The notes under the pieces were generated by a model. It had not been told where the DNA came from and made no database searches. It was given only the letters and a program-made list of their open reading frames with translations. Below are positions 28,024-36,887 of a stretch of DNA of 64,000 nt, one piece after another. The stretch comes from Parasedimentitalea huanghaiensis. GTDB lineage: Bacteria > Pseudomonadota > Alphaproteobacteria > Rhodobacterales > Rhodobacteraceae. The first letter of the stretch is position 1; each line of letters starts with the position of its first letter. A program made the translations under genes and the position numbers. The stretch spans positions 50,049 to 114,048 of the forward strand of contig NZ_WQLV01000016.1 of the NCBI RefSeq assembly GCF_009753675.1, written 5' to 3'.

Positions 28024-29546
28024 TCACATGACGGCGCCGATTTGCCATGGAACAAACTCGTTGTTTCCCAACCCAAGGGCTTCGGATTTGCTCACTTGGC
28101 CGGATGCAGTCGCACGGATCAGATCAAATATCTGCTGGCCTTTGTCCGCAATGCTGATCGCGCCAGAAATGATATCTCCGGTACCCAAGTCCATATCATC
28201 GGGCACTTGGGCAAAAAGGCGATCGGACGTAGCCAGTTTGATCGTCGGCGCAGGCTTAGAGCCGAACGCAGACCCACGGCCTGTGGTGAACACAACAATC
28301 TGCGCCCCTCCTGCGATCTGCCCTGTCACAGAAACAGGGTCATAGCCTGGCGTGTCCATGAACACGAAACCTTCATCACGCACTGTCTCAGCATAGTCAT
28401 AGACCGCCATCAGCGGCGTTGTCCCTGCTTTGGCCACTGCACCAAGGGATTTCTCAAGGATCGTGGTGATCCCACCTTGCTTGTTGCCTGGGCTGGGATT
28501 GTTGTCCATGGAGCCACCGTTTTGCGCAACGTAGCTTTCCCACCACTTGATTTGGCCTATCAGTTTCTCTGCCACCTGTGCGCTATTCGCCCGACTCAGC
28601 AATATCTGTTCAGCCCCGTAGATTTCGGGGTTTCGGACAGAATGGCAGTCCCACCTTGGGCCACAATCAAATCGCTCGCGACCCCTAGCGCAGGATTGGC
28701 CGTAATCCCTGAAAACCCATCCGAACCACCGCATTGCAACGCCACGCGCAGCGCGCTCATTGGCTGTGAACTGCGTGTCACGAGGTTAACCCGAGGCGCG
28801 ATGTCAGCCACATGAGCCTTGATGGATGCAATGGTCGCAAGTGTACCACCCGTCTCCTGGATGGTCAGAGTATGAAACCGGTCGGTGCCCGCATCGCCAA
28901 AATGCGAGCACATACGCGCGACCTGCATGACCTCGCAGCCCAACCCCACAAACAATGTGGCCCCAACATTGGGGTGGGTCGCATGGCCCCATAACACTCG
29001 TTCAAGAATGTCGTAACCCGACCCACTGCCCGCCATGCCGCAACCTGTACCGTGCGCAAGGGCAACAACGCCGTCGACATTCAAATAAGGCGCCAGCATC
29101 CCACTGGTCTCAATCTCAACCGCGGCGCGACGGATCACGCTGGCCGAACAATTCACCGTGGCTACTAGCGCAATGTAATTGCGAGTACCAACACGGCCAT
29201 CGGAACGTTTAAACCCTTGAAAATCAAACGGTATACAGCTTGGTAACGCTGCGTGAGCGGTAACCAAAGCTGACCCGATGTTGTAGCCTTTCTCGGGCGT
29301 CGCGAAGGCGCAATTGTGGCTATGCACATGGGCGCCCACTGGAATGTCTTGCGTTGCATGCCCGATGAATTGTCCAAACTTTACCACAGGCGCGCCTGCT
29401 CGCAGGTCAACCCGCGCAATCTTGTGACCGGCGGCTACAGGCCCAGCCAGTGCCGTACCCAAGCCAAGTGGAGCGTCGCCTACCATTGCACGTTCGGTTA
29501 AAACGGATACGGTATCATTTGGGTGCAAAATCAACGGTGCAGACAT
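28024..29546 (-). pseudogene. uxaA: UxaA altronate dehydratase, frameshifted
   Basis: Two overlapping pieces together equal a complete UxaA of about 507 aa. Piece one (29546 down to about 28630) holds the SAF domain (TVSVLTERAMVGDAPLG, GHKIARVDLRAGAPVVKFGQFIG) and most of the C-terminal domain up to AILSETP. Piece two, in the next frame, continues EIYGAEQILLSRA and ends FVPWQIGAVM, the normal C-terminus. The break is at a CCCC run (28627-28630 on the minus strand); one missing base restores the family sequence TPEIYGAE. UxaA makes KDG from altronate, so loss would block the galacturonate branch only. It may be a real mutation or a sequencing error. Confidence 0.85.
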
Positions 29547-29549
29547 AAT

Positions 29550-30719
29550 TTAACTACTCAAGGCGCGGATAACGCCGCGCAACTCTGCCAAACCCTTCAA
29601 TCGGCCAATCAACGGATATCCTGGGATCAAGTCGCGTGTCAGGTCAGACAGCATATGGTGGCCGTGATCGGGGCGAAACGGTATGTTATGGTCGCTGCGC
29701 CCAGTATCTCGACGGCGTGCCTCCTCTTGCAAAATCACACGGACCAAGGCGACCATATCGGTATCTCCGTCCAGATGGGCAGCCTCTTCGAATGATCCAT
29801 TGGGGTCTTTGCGCACATTGCGCAGGTGCACAAAATGGATGCGTTTCGCAACTTTGGCGGCGATCGCGGGCACATCATTCGCCGGATTAGCCCCCAGCGA
29901 GCCAGCGCAGAACGTCACTCCGTTGGCCGGGCTGTCATAAGCATTCAGCACCCAATCCAAATCGTCACCGGTTGAAACGATCCGGGGCAGCCCAAGAATA
30001 TCGCGAGGCGGATCATCTTGATGCACGCAGAGACGCATCCCCAACTCCTCAGCTGTTGGAACAACTTCTTGCAAAAAGCGATGGTAGTTTGCCCGCAGCG
30101 CTGCGCGGTCCATGCCCGCGCAACTATTTAGAGCGTTGCGCAGACCGGTCACATCATAGCGTTCAAACGCGCCTGGTAGCCCTGCCATGATTGCGGCCAA
30201 TAGGGCGTCACGGTCATTTTCAGTTGCTTGCTGGAACCATGCCGCTGCGCGATGGCGCACGCCTTCTGGGTAATCATCCTCAGCCGCGCGGCGGCCCAGC
30301 ATATGAATTTCAAACGCGGCCATTTTTACAGCATCAAAACGCAGGCATGTGGCACCATTGGAAACTGGGGCGGCCAAATCAGTGCGTGTCCAATCCAGCA
30401 GCGGCATAAAGTTGTAGCAAATTGTTTTCACGCCCTCAGAGGCGAGATTGGCCATGGACTGGCGGTAATTGGCAAACAGTTGCGCCAAATCACCCTCTCC
30501 ACGCTTTATTCGTTCATGGACCGGCAGGCTTTCTACGACGTTCCATTCAAACCCAGCCTTTTGTATCAGCCTCTTGCGCGCGGCAATCGAGTCGACAGGC
30601 CAAACTTCCCCGTACGGAATGTCGTGCAGTGCTGTCACGATATCGCGCGTGCCTGTCTGAGCCACCTCACTCAGCGAGATAGTGTCGAATTCACCGTACC
30701 ACCGCCAGCTTTCGATCAT
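29550..30719 (-). CDS. uxuA: Mannonate dehydratase
   Basis: 389 aa (E. coli UxuA about 394). It dehydrates D-mannonate to 2-keto-3-deoxygluconate (KDG). The start MIESWRWYGEFDTISLSEVAQTG is the UxuA N-terminus; metal-binding segments include LCVHQDDPP, VTFCAGSLGAN, IHFVHLRNV and FRPDHGHHM. The ATG overlaps the stop of uxuB by 4 nt. It receives mannonate from UxuB in the glucuronate branch. Confidence 0.94.
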   Translation of the reverse strand: MIESWRWYGEFDTISLSEVAQTGTRDIVTALHDIPYGEVWPVDSIAARKRLIQKAGFEWNVVESLPVHERIKRGEGDLAQLFANYRQSMANLASEGVKTICYNFMPLLDWTRTDLAAPVSNGATCLRFDAVKMAAFEIHMLGRRAAEDDYPEGVRHRAAAWFQQATENDRDALLAAIMAGLPGAFERYDVTGLRNALNSCAGMDRAALRANYHRFLQEVVPTAEELGMRLCVHQDDPPRDILGLPRIVSTGDDLDWVLNAYDSPANGVTFCAGSLGANPANDVPAIAAKVAKRIHFVHLRNVRKDPNGSFEEAAHLDGDTDMVALVRVILQEEARRRDTGRSDHNIPFRPDHGHHMLSDLTRDLIPGYPLIGRLKGLAELRGVIRALSS

Positions 30720-32143
30720 GCTGTCACCTCTTGTGCTGATTGACGAGCCCCCATAGCCCAGAGCAGCTGTGCTGCTTGGGTAACGGGTGTCTTTAGTTGA
30801 CCCGCAAGGTCTTCGTCGAAAATCTCACGCATTGACAAAATGGCCGCTACGATATCGGCCGGAGTGTCATCGGCTGCCGCTGCACCGCGCAATTGTTCGG
30901 CTAACGGGTCGCGAACATCAATCTGCTGCCCTGTCTCATCTGTACCGCTGACGTAGCGCATCCATGCCGCCACTGCGAGGTACAGGCAAGGTGAAGGGCG
31001 GCCTGCCGCAATGTTCTCGCGCAGGGTACTCAGCAACCGTTGAGGCAATTTCTGACTGCCATCCATGGCGATTTGCCACGTCCGATGCCGAATGGCGGGG
31101 TTGGCGTAACGCGCAAACAATGTTTCGGCGTAGGCATCAAGGACGATCCCATTGGGAGGGACCACTGCAGGGATGATCTCGGCCCAGAGCGCGCGCGCGA
31201 AGGCGGCAAAAACCGGATCGGAAATTGTCTGATCAATCGTTTCATGACCTGCCAAATAGCCTGTGTAGGCCAGCGCGGAATGGGTCCCGTTCAGCATCCG
31301 CAATTTCATATGCTCGTGGGCAGTGACATCAGCCACCATTTCCGCACCAGCAGCCGCCAGATCGGGGCGTTCCCCCCCTACAAAATCATCCTCAATCGCC
31401 CATTGAGAAAACGGTTCATGCATTACGGGGGCAGCATCAGTCACCCCGGTGAGGCTGGCAACACGGACGATATCGCCTTGAGTGGTGGCAGGAGTTATAC
31501 GGTCCACCATGGTGCAGGGGAAACGACCCTCGGCTGCAATCCAGTCAGCCAATTCCGGATCAATCCGGCGTGCCATATCCAATACCACGCCGCGAACGAC
31601 ACGTCCGTTTTCAGGCAAGTTATCGCAGCTCAGCACTGTAAACGGAGCAATGCCTGCTGCGCGTCGCCTTTGCAACGCACGCACTAGAAAACCGACAGCA
31701 GAGATCGGCAAATCATGCCCCAAATCATGCTGCACATCAGGATGATCAGGATTTAGCGTTCCAGTTGCCGAATTGTGACAATAGCCCTTTTCTGTGACTG
31801 TCAGCGACACGATTTTCACGGCCGGGTCAATCATTGCAGCCAGCACCGCCATGGGATCTTCTGGCGCCACCAAAACATCGTTGAGAACATCGATCTGGCG
31901 CGGCACAACGTCGTTTTCTGCCAACGAAACTGCTGTATAATTCCAGTCCTGAGGACGCAGTGCGTCGCGCGTATTTGGACTGCGAAGCGAGACGCCGACA
32001 ATGCCCCAATCGCCACCCGACGCAGCCATAGCATCAGCCACATATAGGCAGCCAAAGGCCCGGAAGAACGCTCCTAGCCCCAGATGTACAATTCCGGTTG
32101 CCGAGATTGGTTTCAACGCGTTATCGGGCAAGCCAGCCTCCAT
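30716..32143 (-). CDS. uxuB: Fructuronate reductase (mannitol dehydrogenase family)
   Basis: 475 aa. N-terminal Rossmann region IVHLGLGAFFRAFGCLYVADAM; LTVTEKGYC; ITPATTQGDI with VDRITPAT is the family signature; the C-terminal domain carries the catalytic KLRMLNGTHSALAYTGYLAG. It reduces fructuronate to mannonate with NADH. The ATG at 32143 overlaps kduD by 23 nt; a TTG at 32131 with GGAGG 5 nt upstream is an alternative start. No separate UxaB is present, so this enzyme might also serve tagaturonate. Confidence 0.88.
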   Translation of the reverse strand: MEAGLPDNALKPISATGIVHLGLGAFFRAFGCLYVADAMAASGGDWGIVGVSLRSPNTRDALRPQDWNYTAVSLAENDVVPRQIDVLNDVLVAPEDPMAVLAAMIDPAVKIVSLTVTEKGYCHNSATGTLNPDHPDVQHDLGHDLPISAVGFLVRALQRRRAAGIAPFTVLSCDNLPENGRVVRGVVLDMARRIDPELADWIAAEGRFPCTMVDRITPATTQGDIVRVASLTGVTDAAPVMHEPFSQWAIEDDFVGGERPDLAAAGAEMVADVTAHEHMKLRMLNGTHSALAYTGYLAGHETIDQTISDPVFAAFARALWAEIIPAVVPPNGIVLDAYAETLFARYANPAIRHRTWQIAMDGSQKLPQRLLSTLRENIAAGRPSPCLYLAVAAWMRYVSGTDETGQQIDVRDPLAEQLRGAAAADDTPADIVAAILSMREIFDEDLAGQLKTPVTQAAQLLWAMGARQSAQEVTA

Positions 32144-32864
32144 CTACGTTTAAGACTGCGCCATGCACATAGGCGGCAGCTGGCGTGCAGAGATAAACCG
32201 CTGCACCTGCAATATCCGACGGGTCCCCCCAATGCCCCGCGGGAATTCGGTCAAGAATGGATTGATTGCGGACCGGATCGGCGCGCAATTCTTGTGTGTT
32301 GTTGGTCGCGATATAACCCGGGGCTACGGCGTTCACGTTGATGCCTTTTGCGGCCCATTCATTGGCCAGCAGCTTGGTCAATCCCGCCACACCGTGTTTG
32401 GACGCCGTGTAGGAAGGTACGCGAATACCGCCCTGAAATGACAGCAGAGAGGCGATGTTCACAACTGCACCTTTCCCGCCGCGCCCCAGTACTGCCTTGG
32501 CAAAGGCCTGCGTAGTAAAGAACAGCGCCTTCAGGTTAACATCCATAACTGCGTCCCAGTCTTCTTCAGTGAACTCCACCGCATCATTTCGCCGAATAAT
32601 GCCTGCGTTGTTGATCAGAATGTCGATCTCTTGGTCCGCAAACAGGGCTTGTCCGGCCATTGGATCACTGAAATCCACGCTCAGGTTTGCGGCCGCACCA
32701 CCAAGCTTTTCAATTTCGAGCAAGGTTTCATCAGATGGTCGGCGCCCAGCGCAGATGACGTAGGCACCAGCTTGCGCAAGACCGATGGCAATCGCTTGGC
32801 CTATACCTGTGTTGGCCCCTGTCACCAGGGCGCGGCGTCCAACAAGAGAGAACGGTTTTTTCAC
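32121..32864 (-). CDS. kduD: 2-dehydro-3-deoxy-D-gluconate 5-dehydrogenase KduD (SDR)
   Basis: 247 aa short-chain dehydrogenase. NAD loop TGANTGIGQAIA (residues 15-26), NNAG at about 85, catalytic Ser in IASLLSFQGG and YTASKHG (Tyr-x3-Lys). The N-terminus MKKPFSLVGRRALVTG and C-terminus LNVDGGWLAR fit KduD. It reduces 2,5-diketo-3-deoxygluconate to KDG after KduI. Its start overlaps kduI by 4 nt. The kduI-kduD pair marks breakdown of unsaturated uronates. Confidence 0.9.
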   Translation of the reverse strand: MKKPFSLVGRRALVTGANTGIGQAIAIGLAQAGAYVICAGRRPSDETLLEIEKLGGAAANLSVDFSDPMAGQALFADQEIDILINNAGIIRRNDAVEFTEEDWDAVMDVNLKALFFTTQAFAKAVLGRGGKGAVVNIASLLSFQGGIRVPSYTASKHGVAGLTKLLANEWAAKGINVNAVAPGYIATNNTQELRADPVRNQSILDRIPAGHWGDPSDIAGAAVYLCTPAAAYVHGAVLNVDGGWLAR

Positions 32865-33685
32865 CGCAAATCCCCCATGGCAACTATATCCATGTCTGTG
32901 AAATCGACATTATCGCCGGCCATCGCCCAACAGAATGTATAGGCCCCAGTGCCCGCACCACAGTGCACGGACCAAGGGGGCGATATCACGGCCTCTTCGT
33001 TCGCCATCACAATATGACGGGTTTGGTCAGGCTCGCCCATGATGTGGAAAACTCGCTGATCCGCGCCTACATCAAAATACAGATACGCTTCCATTCGGCG
33101 ATCGTGCAGGTGGGCGGGCATCGTGTTCCACACTGATCCTTCGGCAAACTGAGTGTACCCCATTACTAGCTGACAAGTCTCAGCAACTTCGGGATGCAGA
33201 AACTGCAAAATAACCCTCTCGTTCGCTGTTTCGCGAGCACCCATTTCAACCCGACGCGCGCCGGCCAGCCTGATCAATCTGGTGGGGCAGCTGCGATGTG
33301 CAGGCGCAGACAAAAGATAGAAGCGGCCAGACCCGGAAAAACCTACCGGGCCGGAGCCCATACCGACATACAGCACTTCGCCACGTTCCAGCGTATGGTC
33401 CTCACCATCCACACTGACAGTGCCGGTACCGCCCACATTCAACACACCCAATTCGCGACGATCGAGGAAAGACGCGGTACCCGTTTCTGGCATGTGGTCC
33501 AGCATCAATGTACCGTTTCCGGGCACCGCTGATCCCAGAATCAACCGGTCGTAGTGGCTGTAAACAAGGTTGATCTCTCCTTCAGCGAATAACCCGCCAA
33601 CATGGAAATGGTCACGCAATTGATCCGTATCCAGCGTCTTGGCGGTGGCTGGATCAATGGCATAGCGAGTTTGGCTTTTCAGCAT
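32861..33685 (-). CDS. kduI: 5-keto-4-deoxyuronate isomerase KduI
   Basis: 274 aa, double cupin (E. coli KduI 278). Zinc ligands are visible: H-x-H...E in PAHLHDRRMEAYLYFD and the later His in ISPPWSVHCGAGTGAYTFCWAM. It converts 5-keto-4-deoxyuronate (DKI) to 2,5-diketo-3-deoxygluconate. The ATG at 33685 begins MLKSQTRYAIDPATAK, the family N-terminus; an upstream start at 33739 in the same frame would add an unrelated tail. It lies between kdgF, which produces its substrate, and kduD, which uses its product. Confidence 0.94.
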   Translation of the reverse strand: MLKSQTRYAIDPATAKTLDTDQLRDHFHVGGLFAEGEINLVYSHYDRLILGSAVPGNGTLMLDHMPETGTASFLDRRELGVLNVGGTGTVSVDGEDHTLERGEVLYVGMGSGPVGFSGSGRFYLLSAPAHRSCPTRLIRLAGARRVEMGARETANERVILQFLHPEVAETCQLVMGYTQFAEGSVWNTMPAHLHDRRMEAYLYFDVGADQRVFHIMGEPDQTRHIVMANEEAVISPPWSVHCGAGTGAYTFCWAMAGDNVDFTDMDIVAMGDLR

Positions 33686-33701
33686 GGTTATGTCTTTCAA
33701 A

Positions 33702-34007
33702 TCAGAGGAAATCAGCGCGGCGCGGCGTGAATGTGTCAATCAGGGTGCCGGCCTCAATACAGACGCACCCATGGCGGGCTTGGGACGGGATTATCAAACT
33801 GTCGCCAGCTCCCAAATCGTGTTCAGTCCCATCAATCGAAAAGGCAAAGCGCCCGGATTTTACATAAGTTGCCTGCACATGTGGATGGCTGTGCAATTTA
33901 CCTTTGGCACCTGTCTCAAACCGAAATGCGACCAACATTAGATCAGCGTTTTCTGCCAAAACCTGACGCCTCACGCCGGGATCAGTCGGGACAATTGGGT
34001 TTTTCAT
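33702..34007 (-). CDS. kdgF: KdgF cupin, unsaturated uronate linearising enzyme
   Basis: 101 aa single cupin. Metal ligands H39, H41, Q45 and H79 in LHSHPHVQATYV and ARHGCVC, and the KdgF tail GTLIDTFTPRRADFL with D91 and R97 at the positions used in catalysis by characterised KdgF. KdgF turns 4,5-unsaturated uronate monomers from pectin or alginate lyases into the linear keto form that KduI uses. GAGG lies 7 nt before the ATG at 34007; a longer open frame to 34187 runs into dctM and is rejected. Confidence 0.88.
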   Translation of the reverse strand: MKNPIVPTDPGVRRQVLAENADLMLVAFRFETGAKGKLHSHPHVQATYVKSGRFAFSIDGTEHDLGAGDSLIIPSQARHGCVCIEAGTLIDTFTPRRADFL

Positions 34008-34015
34008 ACCAGACC

Positions 34016-35296
34016 TCAGTGAAACAGTGACGGCAGCCAAAGCGACAGCGCAGGAACGTAGGTGACGAGCATCAGGGTACCAAAGGCTGCTCCGTAGAAC
34101 GGCCAGATCGACCGCACCGCATCCCAGACTGGAATTCGGCCCACAGCACAGCCAACAAACAGCACCGCCCCGACCGGTGGGGTGCAAAGACCAATGCCGA
34201 GATTGAGGATCAAAATGACGCCAAAATGCACAGGATCGACGCCAAAGGCGGTCGCCACAGGCAGAAAAATCGGCGTGGTGATCACAATGAGCGGCGACAT
34301 GTCCATAAACGTGCCCAGCAGCAGCAGCAGCACGTTGAGCAGCAGCAAAATGATGATCGGATTGTCTGACACCCCCTGCAAGAGCGCCACCATGGAGGCC
34401 GGTACTTTTGTGTAGGCCAGCAACCAGCCAAACGACGCCGCGCAGCCGATCACAAGCAACACCATGGCTGTAGTACGTACAGCAGCCAAAGTTGCCTCGA
34501 CAAAGTCATTCCAGCTTAGGCTACGGTACACAAAGAACGTCACCAGCAAGGCGTAAACCACTGCGATGTTCGACGACTCCGAGGCGGTAAAAATGCCGGA
34601 CCGCACACCGCCAAAGATGATCGCCACAAGCACCAACCCCGGAGCCGCTGAGACAAACAGCGTGCCGATCATACGAAATCCCTGGAACGGTTGCACCGGA
34701 TAGCCTTTGCGCTTGGCCACCCACCAGGCCGCAATCATCAACGTCAGCGCCAGCAGAAAGCCAGGCACAATGCCAGCGGTGAAGAGATCAGCGATCGAGA
34801 TCCGTCCACCTGCGGCAATTGAATAGATGATCATGTTGTGCGACGGCGGCAGCATCAGCGCGATGATCGAGCTGACAACGGTGATATTAACCGCATAGTC
34901 AACGTCATAGCCGCGCTCTTTCATTTGCGGCACCATCAGACCACCCACCGCGCTTGCGTCGGCGGCGGCTGATCCAGACACACCGCCAAACATCACCGAT
35001 GACAGCACATTGACTTGGCCCAGACCTCCACGAAGATGCCCCACAAAGGCACCGGCCAAAGCAACCAAACGGCGGGCAATATCGCCGCGTACCATCAAGT
35101 CACCTGCAAAGATAAAGAAGGGGATTGCCATCAGAGCAAAGACCGACACCCCGGAATTCAGACGCTGGAAAACCACCACTGGCGGTAACCCCAGATAGGC
35201 AATAGTGGCAAAGCTGGATACGCCCAAACAAAAGGCCACAGGAGTGCCAATTAGAAGCAGAAAGACAAAGGTGCCAAAGAGGACATACAGTTCCAT
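34016..35296 (-). CDS. TRAP transporter large permease (DctM), uronate locus
   Basis: 426 aa, about twelve hydrophobic segments. DctM hallmarks: PFFIFAGDLMVRGDIARRLVALAGAFVGHLRGGLGQVNVLSSVMFGGVSGSAAADASAVG and the repeat-like ILILNLGIGLCTPPVGAVLFVG near the C-terminus. It provides sodium-coupled transport driven by the soluble binding protein at 36863. It is 2 bp from the small permease and 8 bp from kdgF; its cargo is presumably a (di)uronate or unsaturated uronate. Confidence 0.9.
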   Translation of the reverse strand: MELYVLFGTFVFLLLIGTPVAFCLGVSSFATIAYLGLPPVVVFQRLNSGVSVFALMAIPFFIFAGDLMVRGDIARRLVALAGAFVGHLRGGLGQVNVLSSVMFGGVSGSAAADASAVGGLMVPQMKERGYDVDYAVNITVVSSIIALMLPPSHNMIIYSIAAGGRISIADLFTAGIVPGFLLALTLMIAAWWVAKRKGYPVQPFQGFRMIGTLFVSAAPGLVLVAIIFGGVRSGIFTASESSNIAVVYALLVTFFVYRSLSWNDFVEATLAAVRTTAMVLLVIGCAASFGWLLAYTKVPASMVALLQGVSDNPIIILLLLNVLLLLLGTFMDMSPLIVITTPIFLPVATAFGVDPVHFGVILILNLGIGLCTPPVGAVLFVGCAVGRIPVWDAVRSIWPFYGAAFGTLMLVTYVPALSLWLPSLFH

Positions 35297-35298
35297 TG

Positions 35299-35808
35299 TT
35301 AGTGCTCCACCACGTCTTCGCCAAATCGGGCAGTCGGTAATCCGGCAGCCCGGCGAGCCACACGCTCAAGAGAGAACAGGACCACCAGGACCCCGCCTGC
35401 GACCAGCGGGGCAAAATCAAAGGCACCGGAAATTCCAAGGCTCGGCAACATGTTTGCGGCGGTTTTGGCGGCCAGCTTCCATCCAAACCAAACCATACCG
35501 ATACCAAAACCGGCGACCGCCAGGTCCGAGATCGAATAGAGGATAAGCTTGACCCTGTCGGGCACAAGATAAAGCATCACATCAAACGACAGATGATATC
35601 CTTCGCGGATGCCAACTGCGGCCCCCAAAAAGATGAACCAACCCATAATCATCACCGAGGCGGGCTCAGTCCAGACAATGCTGTCATTCAGAATATAGCG
35701 CCAGAACACCTGTGCAGCGATCAGCGCAGTCATTACAACCAACCCCACTCCTGCCAGCCAAAGCGCTACACGGGCCAGCAGGCCAGTGGTAACGGCCACT
35801 GATTTCAT
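35299..35808 (-). CDS. TRAP transporter small permease (DctQ), uronate locus
   Basis: 169 aa with four hydrophobic helices: LLARVALWLAGVGLVVMTALIAAQVFWRYIL, then SVMIMGWFIFLGAAVGIREGYHLSFDVML (typical DctQ), and two more. The ATG at 35808 is preferred, but a GTG at 35820 with AAGGA 7 nt before it is equally plausible and adds four residues. It follows the binding-protein gene after a 71-bp gap that carries a hairpin. Confidence 0.85.
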   Translation of the reverse strand: MKSVAVTTGLLARVALWLAGVGLVVMTALIAAQVFWRYILNDSIVWTEPASVMIMGWFIFLGAAVGIREGYHLSFDVMLYLVPDRVKLILYSISDLAVAGFGIGMVWFGWKLAAKTAANMLPSLGISGAFDFAPLVAGGVLVVLFSLERVARRAAGLPTARFGEDVVEH

Positions 35809-35847
35809 TGTGTCTTTCACGCGCACATCCTTGCTCAGAATTGGGAT

Positions 35848-35871
35848 GACCTGCACCCAAAGATGCAGGCC
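35848..35871 (-). repeat. Intergenic hairpin between DctP and DctQ, uronate locus
   Basis: On the transcribed strand GGCCTGCA (35871-35864) pairs with TGCAGGTC (35855-35848), 8 bp with one G-U and an 8-nt loop. It lies 8 nt after the DctP stop. Confidence 0.55.
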
Positions 35872-35879
35872 AAATCATC

Positions 35880-36863
35880 TTATTTGGTGGCTTGAATGTC
35901 AGCGACCATCTCTTTCAGAACCGCCGATGTGACGTATTTTTCATAGACAGGGACCATGGCTTCGATGAACGGCGTCTTGTCGATATCAGTGATGATTTGG
36001 ACACCAGCCTCACGTACGCGGTCTTCTGAAGTCTGCTCGCGTGCAATCCAAAGATCCCGCATAACAGGAACGGAATCACGCGCGGCCTGACGAACCATCG
36101 CCTGATCTTCTGCACTTAGCTTGTCAAACGACGACTTTGCCATCACCAGGACTTCGGGCACGATCAAGTGCTGATCAAGCGTGTAATATTTGGCGACTTC
36201 AAAGTGACCAGAGCTGTCATAAGATGGCCAGTTGTTTTCTGCGCCATCAATAACCCCTGTCTGGATGGACGAATAGACTTCGCCATAAGGCATTGGCGTC
36301 GCGTTGGCACCCAGCGCACTGACCATATCCACAAACATGTCCGACTGCATGACGCGGAACTTCATACCAACCAGATCATCAATCGAGGCAATTGGCTTTT
36401 CAGAGTTGTAGAAGCTGCGCGAACCGCCGTCATAAAACGCCAAGCCCACCAGATCATGATCGCTGAACGCGTCCAGAATCTGCTGTCCAACCGGACCATC
36501 CATAACCTTGTTCATGTGCCCAACCGAGCGGAAAATATAGGGCAGAGACGGCACTTGGGTTTCTTCGATGATATTGTTGAATGGCCCCAAAGAGACGCGG
36601 TTCATATCGATCACACCAAACTGGGTCTGTTCAATAGTGTCTTTTTCTTCACCCAACTGGGCAGAGTGGAACACCTCGATGCACAGCCGACCCTCCGAAC
36701 GCTCTTTCAGCATCTCACCCATCGCATTCACCGCCGCAACGGTGGGATACCCATCCGGATGGGTGTCAGATGAACGCAGAGTGATCTCGCAAGATGCTGC
36801 GGCAGCAGAGGCCATCGCAACACTAGCGAGCAAAGCCGCACCTATAGTTTTCACGTAAGTCAT
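35880..36863 (-). CDS. TRAP transporter substrate-binding protein (DctP), uronate locus
   Basis: 327 aa periplasmic protein with signal peptide 1-23 ([15 protein letters not shown]). DctP body: [66 protein letters not shown], and the arginine-containing binding helix [46 protein letters not shown], where the Arg binds the ligand carboxylate. It follows uxaC by 24 bp. The gene set around it points to uronate uptake. Confidence 0.92.
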   Translation of the reverse strand: MTYVKTIGAALLASVAMASAAAASCEITLRSSDTHPDGYPTVAAVNAMGEMLKERSEGRLCIEVFHSAQLGEEKDTIEQTQFGVIDMNRVSLGPFNNIIEETQVPSLPYIFRSVGHMNKVMDGPVGQQILDAFSDHDLVGLAFYDGGSRSFYNSEKPIASIDDLVGMKFRVMQSDMFVDMVSALGANATPMPYGEVYSSIQTGVIDGAENNWPSYDSSGHFEVAKYYTLDQHLIVPEVLVMAKSSFDKLSAEDQAMVRQAARDSVPVMRDLWIAREQTSEDRVREAGVQIITDIDKTPFIEAMVPVYEKYVTSAVLKEMVADIQATK

Positions 36864-36887
36864 TGTTTTCCTCCCTGGAAATGGCTC

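Noticed and set aside
28590..28740. Programmed -1 frameshift in uxaA
   Set aside because: A -1 slip at the CCCCG stretch would restore the protein, but no canonical slippery heptamer or downstream structure is evident; a single-base deletion is simpler.
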